Shown piece after piece: positions 58,981 through 64,000 of a stretch of DNA of 64,000 nucleotides. Each line of letters starts with the position of its first letter. Position 1 is the stretch's first letter. Below the pieces are notes generated by a model, which was not told the origin of the DNA, did not search any database, and saw nothing but the letters and a program-made list of their open reading frames with translations. The position numbers and the translations under genes are program-made. The stretch is from Acholoe squamosa (lineage: Eukaryota > Annelida > Polychaeta > Phyllodocida > Polynoidae): positions 57,632,089-57,696,088 of the forward strand of contig OX439040.1 of NCBI GenBank assembly GCA_949317995.1, given 5' to 3'.

Positions 58981-59845
58981 TAATCACAACCACCGGTGGA
59001 TCAATACGGAACGGGCGTATCCCGGGGTGCCGACCCTGATAACTTCTTACAGTAAACGTCATAACAGCCACATTATATAATACCGAATAATATCCTCCTG
59101 ATGTTCCGTTAGGTCCGTATCAGCCTTGTAACTTCTATTAACATCAGATAATATCTCACCGGTCCATCAGATCTATATCTACATCGCGACTCTATTAACA
59201 TCAGGTATACTCCATAACGCTTAACTTCTAAGCCGTCCCGCCCGGCGTCTGGGCATTCCTCTTACGACGGCGTTTCCACAACATCGCCCTCATCGGATTA
59301 ACGAACGGGTATGTTGTCATAGCACTTAACATCTCGATATTATCAGCATATATACCATCTTAATCCTTCGGATCACACGAACATGTATGTCTCAATAACA
59401 ATTAACGTTTGGATATTATTAACCGATATACAATCATCAACATATATACAATTTCAGTCTTCCTGCACTCTAGGTGCCACCCTGGGACAGGATCACTGCG
59501 GGCATCTGTAGGCAGCGGACGGATGTAGCCGTGTCCTTGCTAGCGGGGTTGCCTAACGCCGACCGTCCTGGCTCGCCTCCAGCCCTGGGGGTCCCCTGAT
59601 GGCCTGCCCGTCGGCGGCCGTCTCCCCTCCAACCGTTCCCTCCGGCGGGCCGTCCCGGCTCCGGCTCTCCTGCAACACAAGATACACCGTCAGACTAGGA
59701 CCCTAGGCCATCCTCCTTGTCTCCCCTCTTCTCCCGCTTCCTGAGGCCTTCCCGACGTTCCCCGCTCTTCGACTGCTACCCCCTCCTCCAGCCCGCTACC
59801 CTCATGTCTCCCACGTTCCCTGTTACTCGGATACCGCCACCTGCT
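58981..59845 (-). other. Non-coding region between extra ORF and PPT
   Basis: No long frame. The length (865 nt) is generous for a Gypsy 3' UTR. Confidence 0.6.
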
Positions 59846-62365
59846 CTACTCTGCCAACATACATTTGATCCGTTCGTCTACTGATAGCTGTTGTATCTGC
59901 TGGCCACTATACCTCTCTACCCGTTCTTGGTCTATCACAAGCGTACTCTTTGTGGTACTCACCCTCCGGCGGTAGACCGTCTGGTACAATTGGTTCACCT
60001 GAACCAGATCTCCCCCGAGCACGTCCTCCCACCGGTGGTGGCGCCCTGAAACCGGCACAGTGGGCCCCCACTCCTCGTTGGGCCTATTTCCCGTCCTCCA
60101 CCTCTCGGCCGCCGTTCCTCCCTCCTCTATCCACGGGATGGTCACCGGGCCCCTGGGGAACCCATCTCCCCACCCCGGGAATGGCCTAGGGAGCTGTCCT
60201 CCTATGTCCGGGCCCATTGGTAGGACCCCCGCCGCTGCAGCCGGCCCTCCCGGCGGTCTTGGCGCTGGCCCCCTGCCCCCGGCGTGGCGCGACCCGGCGT
60301 CGAGCTGGGACTCATCACTACTGGAGGGCCAGTATTCTTTCCCCTCCCTCTCTCTCTGTCTCTCCCTCTCCGCCCAACGCCTGTCTTCGTCCTCCTCTTT
60401 CCGCCTTTTTTCCTGGTCTTTCTCCCGGCGCTTCCTCTCCTCCTTCTCTCTTTCCAACCTCTTCTCTTCCCGGCGTTTCTTTTCCTCTCTTTCCTCCCTT
60501 CGTTTCTTCTCCTCTCTCTCCTCTGCTAATCTTTTCTCCTCTTTCCTCTTCTTACTCGCCTTTTCCTCTGCCAGTTTCTGTTCCTCCCTCTTCCTTTTCT
60601 CCTCTTTCTCCTCCGCTACCCTCCTGCTCTCTTGTTCCTGCCTTCTTTTGTTTTCCTCTGCTTCCCTCTTTCTCTTCTCTTCCTCCTCCTTCTTTCTCCT
60701 ACTGGCCTCAGCCACCCGCCTTTCCTCCTCTGCTTTCCTCTGTTCCTTCTTTGCCTTCTCGGCTTCCGCCGCCTTCCTTTTCTTATCCGCTTCGGCCGCC
60801 CGCTTCTCTTCTTCCGCCTTCTCCTGTTCCTTCCTCTTCCTGTCGGCTTCCGCCGCTCTTCTCTCTTCCTCCCTCTTTTTCTTCTCGGCTTCTGCCTTCT
60901 TCTCCTCCTCCCTCTTCTTCTTCTCGGCCTCCGCTACTCGTTTCTCGTCCATTTTCTGTCTCTCTCGTTCCTCCCGTGGCGCCTCAGGCCCCGCCACTTC
61001 CCCCGCCGACTGCTGGTCCGCCGACCGGTCGCCTCCTGTCCCGGCGGACGTCTGCCCATCCTCTGCCTCCCTGAAGGACTGTTCCAGGGCCACCAGGGGC
61101 CGGGCTTTCCTCCTCTCTACCGCTGACGTCGCCCCCTCTTCGTCGCCCCCCCCGGCCATCCTCCGCTGGTAGCTCTCTCTCTTGGCCTGGACTTCCTTAG
61201 CGAGGTCACCTCTCGCTCTGGGGGTCCTCGGGCGCGTGGGCTCCACCGGTGTCGTCTCCTCCGGCGTTGGGAGCACCGGGGCCTCTGCGGTGACCACCCT
61301 CCTGCGGTCCTCCCCGCCGATGAGGTTCGCGTCCAGCTCGCCTGCTGGGCCGACCGGACTGGTCTCCAGCTGCGGGGTGACCTGCTGGGAATCGGACCGG
61401 TGTACCGGCGAGGTAAACCGCCCCTGTAGCCGTGGCCGGGCCCCTGGCGGAGTCATCTCCTGGGGAGGCCGCGCGCCCGGAGCCACCGCCGGGGAGGGAG
61501 GTGAGACCATGGCTAGGATCGGGTGGTCCACCGGCAGGTGGTACATGGCCGCCAACCACTCCCGATGTTGCTGCTCCGTGGTGCCTCCAGACACCGCCGT
61601 TCCCCCACTTGTGGCCTCGGCCGGCACCTCCAGCACATCTGTCACCCCGCCCCCCAACATCTCGCTCAGGACTGCCTCGTCTATCGGTCCTCCTCCCCCC
61701 GCCGACGCGGCTGGGACCCCCGCGGCTTCGTCCCTCTTCGGCCTCTTTGGCGCTGCGGCCGTAGGCCCTCCGGAGCCCGATCCCTTCGGGGATGCGGCGA
61801 CTCTCGCCGTCAGAGGGAGGTCGTCGGCGTCACTGCCCTCCCCGATGTCGCAGACCGAGTCCTTCTCCCAGCTGCTTTCCCGCGATGTGGACGGGCCCCT
61901 CTTCTCTCCCCTGCTACGCTGGCCCACCTCCACCGATTTCCCAGGGGCCGGCACCACCACCTTACTCGCCACCGCCGGGCGGGGGGACCTGGAGCCATCG
62001 TCCTCATCCTCTTCCTCCCCCTCGGACTGGGTGGCCTCTGGTAGCTTCCGACGGTACTGAATCTCCGTCGGGTCCGGGATCTTTTCGTAGATGCTCCACG
62101 GGTGCGTTGGATATTTGGCGCACATGTGTTTCCAGAGCTTCTTGTGCCTCTTCCCCCTCACCTGCAACTCGCAGCCCTCCGCCGGGCAGTCCCATCCTGG
62201 TCCTGCCCCGGCGTGTAGGCTCAGATGCCTCTTCAGGGTGTCCAGCCGCCCTGTTGTGACCATACACCCCGGTTCCGGGCATGTATGCCGCTTCTTAGCT
62301 GGCGACTTTTTCTTGGGGGTCCTCGCCACCCCACTCCGTCCTCTTTCGCCCTTTTTAGGCCCCAT
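59846..62365 (-). CDS. Extra ORF downstream of pol: C2H2 zinc finger plus long charged helix
   Basis: 839 residues from the ATG at 62365 (the frame is open a little further upstream but only from GTG). N-terminus: basic, then a classical C2H2 finger (CPEPGC, then RHLSLH), then a second Cys pair (CPAEGC) with His at KRHKKLWKH, an atypical finger. The middle, about 110-450, is acidic and Pro/Ser/Thr-rich. About residues 450-680 is an almost pure Lys/Arg/Glu stretch (EKKKREEEKK-like), probably a single alpha-helix or coiled coil. Then a Gly/Pro linker and a globular-looking C-terminus (VNQLYQTVYRRRVSTTKSTL). It occupies the env position but has no signal peptide or membrane segment. A DNA-binding or targeting role is possible; function unknown. 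Confidence 0.75.
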   Translation of the reverse strand: MGPKKGERGRSGVARTPKKKSPAKKRHTCPEPGCMVTTGRLDTLKRHLSLHAGAGPGWDCPAEGCELQVRGKRHKKLWKHMCAKYPTHPWSIYEKIPDPTEIQYRRKLPEATQSEGEEEDEDDGSRSPRPAVASKVVVPAPGKSVEVGQRSRGEKRGPSTSRESSWEKDSVCDIGEGSDADDLPLTARVAASPKGSGSGGPTAAAPKRPKRDEAAGVPAASAGGGGPIDEAVLSEMLGGGVTDVLEVPAEATSGGTAVSGGTTEQQHREWLAAMYHLPVDHPILAMVSPPSPAVAPGARPPQEMTPPGARPRLQGRFTSPVHRSDSQQVTPQLETSPVGPAGELDANLIGGEDRRRVVTAEAPVLPTPEETTPVEPTRPRTPRARGDLAKEVQAKRESYQRRMAGGGDEEGATSAVERRKARPLVALEQSFREAEDGQTSAGTGGDRSADQQSAGEVAGPEAPREERERQKMDEKRVAEAEKKKREEEKKAEAEKKKREEERRAAEADRKRKEQEKAEEEKRAAEADKKRKAAEAEKAKKEQRKAEEERRVAEASRRKKEEEEKRKREAEENKRRQEQESRRVAEEKEEKRKREEQKLAEEKASKKRKEEKRLAEEREEKKRREEREEKKRREEKRLEREKEERKRREKDQEKRRKEEDEDRRWAERERQREREGKEYWPSSSDESQLDAGSRHAGGRGPAPRPPGGPAAAAGVLPMGPDIGGQLPRPFPGWGDGFPRGPVTIPWIEEGGTAAERWRTGNRPNEEWGPTVPVSGRHHRWEDVLGGDLVQVNQLYQTVYRRRVSTTKSTLVIDQERVERYSGQQIQQLSVDERIKCMLAE

Positions 62366-62463
62366 TTCCGTCGCAATGTCCGTATTGCTTTCGCTCCGCC
62401 GATCGTGCACCGTTGGCCGGTTTGAAAATGAAGATGGACGCGAGCCTCGTTCTGAGCGGTGAC

Positions 62464-64000
62464 CTACACCGCCCGCGGAAATAGGTCACGGCGCCAGACG
62501 TCCTCCCGATAGGGCTCCCGGCGGTCCCAGATGTGCCTACGGCGGTCCTCCTCCTCGTGGCGCCGCTTCTTTCCTAACACTATGTCTCTCACCCTCATAG
62601 ACATCGTGCGGGGGCTCTCCCCCTCCTTTCTCATATACCAATCCCCTCGCAACTGTGGCGGTCGTTCCACCGGAATCCACCGTACCACTTCCACCCCCCG
62701 GCACCTCGGCCTGAAACGAATCCACTCCTCGTCGCTCTCCTCCCACCTCTGCTCTACCAACCCCACCGGGACAGAAGTAGGGGTCCTGGCGTACCGGCCC
62801 ACTACCTGGCAACAATCCCCTCGTCCGCCTCTGGGGGCACCGTGTCCTTTTCCAACTTGGCACCAATCCTTCCGGCCGCCTCCGGGGGCCCCGCGCCCTT
62901 TTCCGACCCCTCTACTGTTCTGTCCCCTTCCCACACCGGGCACCACGGTAAGTCTGCTTTTCTCCCCTCCGGGCTCCACTCCTACCCCTCTGTTGCTGAC
63001 TTCTGGTACCCTTACTAATTCTCCTTTTTCTCTTTCCAGGAACCAGGGAATGTACGAGGCCCACAACCGCCGTCCTCGACCTGCTCGTACCCCGTCTGTC
63101 TCCGCCATCAGTGACGTCACCCCCCGCAGGACGGGAAAACGGTAAGTACCCGGATCTCCGCTTGTCCCCGGTGAGTCCGGGTAGGAACGCAGCACCCGAA
63201 CGACTTCCCGCGCAGGTTCCCGGCGTGGAACCTTCTTCAGTAGATCCCTATGTACCACTTTCGTTACCCGGCCGTCCCGGATCTCGAATACCGGCCCCCC
63301 CAGCGCCCTACTCACGGTCCACGGTCCGGTGTATGGGAGCAGGAGCTTAGACGACTTCCCAATCTCCCTCTTAGGTACCAAATAATAGACCTGATCGCCT
63401 ACCTCCAAAATCTCCCCCCTCACTCGGCCGGAGTATGAGCGCTCCTGGCGCCGTACGCTCGCCCCAGTCCGTTCCCGTGCATACTGATGGGCCTGAGCCA
63501 TCCTGAACTGCAACTCCGCCACAAAGTCCTGCGGATCCACTGGCCGGCCCGGGGCGCGGTCCGGGTACAATAAAGCCAAAGGCGCCTGAGTCTCCCTCCC
63601 CAACATCAGACAATTAGGCGTCTGGTTGGTAGAGGCCTGCACCGAGGACCGGTAGGCTGCCATCACAAAGGGGAGCTGCAGGTCCCAATCCTTATGGTTA
63701 CTGTCCACCGTCATCGCCAACATGGCCTCCAAGGTCCTGTTAAACCTCTCCACCAAGCCGTCTGACTTGGGGTTGTATGGGCATGTTCTAGTCTGGGCCG
63801 TCCCCAGCAGGACCTGTACCTCTCGAAATAGGGCGGATTGAAAATTCCTGCCCTGATCGGTGTGGATGACCGCCGGGGGGCCCAGGCGGCACACAAATTC
63901 GGTAACGAAGCCCCTGGCCACAGTAGCTGCCTCCTGGTCCGGCAAAGCCACGGCCTCCGCCCATCGGGTAAAATAGTCCATTATCACTAGAATGTGCCTG
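62464..64000 (-). CDS. Gypsy pol: integrase core and chromodomain-less C-terminal extension (partial)
   Basis: The frame is open to the window edge. The rve core shows the DDE triad: Asp in IMDYFTRW, Asp in IHTDQGRNF, Glu in GLVERFNRTL, with YNPKSDG before it. A GPY/F-type module follows (LLPYTGPWTVSRALGG, then VVHRDLLKKV). After it come about 240 residues unlike the usual short tail, including near-duplicate GRGAPGGGRKDWCQV and GHGAPRGGRGDCCQV, and a basic end (RHEEEDRRRHIW). No chromodomain is seen. The integrase joins element DNA to the host genome in the nucleus. The stop at 62464 lies 98 nt before the extra ORF's ATG. Confidence 0.92.
   Translation of the reverse strand, partial: RHILVIMDYFTRWAEAVALPDQEAATVARGFVTEFVCRLGPPAVIHTDQGRNFQSALFREVQVLLGTAQTRTCPYNPKSDGLVERFNRTLEAMLAMTVDSNHKDWDLQLPFVMAAYRSSVQASTNQTPNCLMLGRETQAPLALLYPDRAPGRPVDPQDFVAELQFRMAQAHQYARERTGASVRRQERSYSGRVRGEILEVGDQVYYLVPKREIGKSSKLLLPYTGPWTVSRALGGPVFEIRDGRVTKVVHRDLLKKVPRREPAREVVRVLRSYPDSPGTSGDPGTYRFPVLRGVTSLMAETDGVRAGRGRRLWASYIPWFLEREKGELVRVPEVSNRGVGVEPGGEKSRLTVVPGVGRGQNSRGVGKGRGAPGGGRKDWCQVGKGHGAPRGGRGDCCQVVGRYARTPTSVPVGLVEQRWEESDEEWIRFRPRCRGVEVVRWIPVERPPQLRGDWYMRKEGESPRTMSMRVRDIVLGKKRRHEEEDRRRHIWDRREPYREDVWRRDLFPRAV

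Larger units (their letters stand above)
58529..64000 (-). mobile_element. Gypsy-type LTR retrotransposon, 3' half (runs off the right edge)
   Basis: Minus-strand order: integrase with C-terminal extension, extra ORF, about 865 nt non-coding, PPT, 3' LTR. Both ORFs are long and uninterrupted and the LTR has clean ends, so the copy may be young. Coding parts are strikingly GC-rich compared with the flanks. The 5' LTR, gag, protease and RT lie beyond 64000. Confidence 0.9.

Noticed and set aside
60060-62060. Plus-strand frames of 370, 292, 285 and 204 codons
   Set aside because: Shadows of the Gypsy extra ORF and integrase on the other strand; Ser/Pro/Phe-rich composition is the complement of Lys/Glu codons.
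63000-63180. Good-looking plus-strand splice acceptor (TTTTTCTCTTTCCAGG) and donor (GGTAAGTA)
   Set aside because: They lie antisense within the integrase frame and are in the wrong order to bound an exon.

Overview
The window looks like nuclear DNA of an animal, probably a marine invertebrate. The evidence is one recognisable host exon (the C-terminus of a SPATA20-type protein), APE-type LINEs, a Crypton-like tyrosine recombinase with an intron, a Gypsy element, piggyBac-like and Harbinger-like elements, and many minisatellites. I cannot name the species. Almost everything except that one exon is repeat or mobile DNA.

Layout, left to right. 1-1247 is the end of a TIR transposon (family D). 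It directly abuts a hairpin-bearing element (B1, 1251-2234). A third hairpin element (C, 2548-3142) and an inverted family A element (A1, 3568-4756) follow. 5-13 kb holds degenerate repeats, a 50-bp-TIR element (8874-9624), a MITE (F1, 11183-11454) and TA runs. 13190-15585 is a minus-strand LINE and 15600-15843 a plus-strand LINE relic. 17-24 kb holds local tandem repeats and a piggyBac-like copy (E1). 25369-28354 is a four-part nest: MITE F2 interrupted by transposon D2, which carries piggyBac-like E2 and a miniature LTR element (TRIM). 31.8-32.3 kb is a 44-bp minisatellite. 32819-35721 is A2, the apparently autonomous member of family A, with an intact two-exon tyrosine recombinase gene. 36412-37329 is a related chimera (A4). 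39645-39896 is the SPATA20-type last exon (minus). 40260-41239 is B2. 43776-44330 holds LINE fragments, 46108-46575 a solo LTR, and 47062-47655 a TIR element. 50.29-57.19 kb is a 29-bp minisatellite split by a LINE, and that LINE is itself split by A3 (52286-53292). From 58529 to the right edge lies the 3' half of a minus-strand Gypsy element: integrase, an extra zinc-finger/charged-helix ORF, PPT and LTR.

Two things stand out. First, families A, B and C share one design: a long, nearly perfect terminal palindrome, then an inverted repeat (TTATACCACGA in A and B), then a body that in A and B contains tRNA-like promoter modules. A2 encodes a tyrosine recombinase with all expected catalytic residues. 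The palindromes differ in sequence between copies, yet both arms of each copy match each other, as if structure rather than sequence is maintained. Second, the 638-bp TRIM carries a tRNA-like module inside its LTR, and the 3' end of that module matches the element's own primer-binding site. An empty site in paralogue D1 fixes its boundaries.

All calls were made by eye. Percent identities, database matches and expression were not measured.
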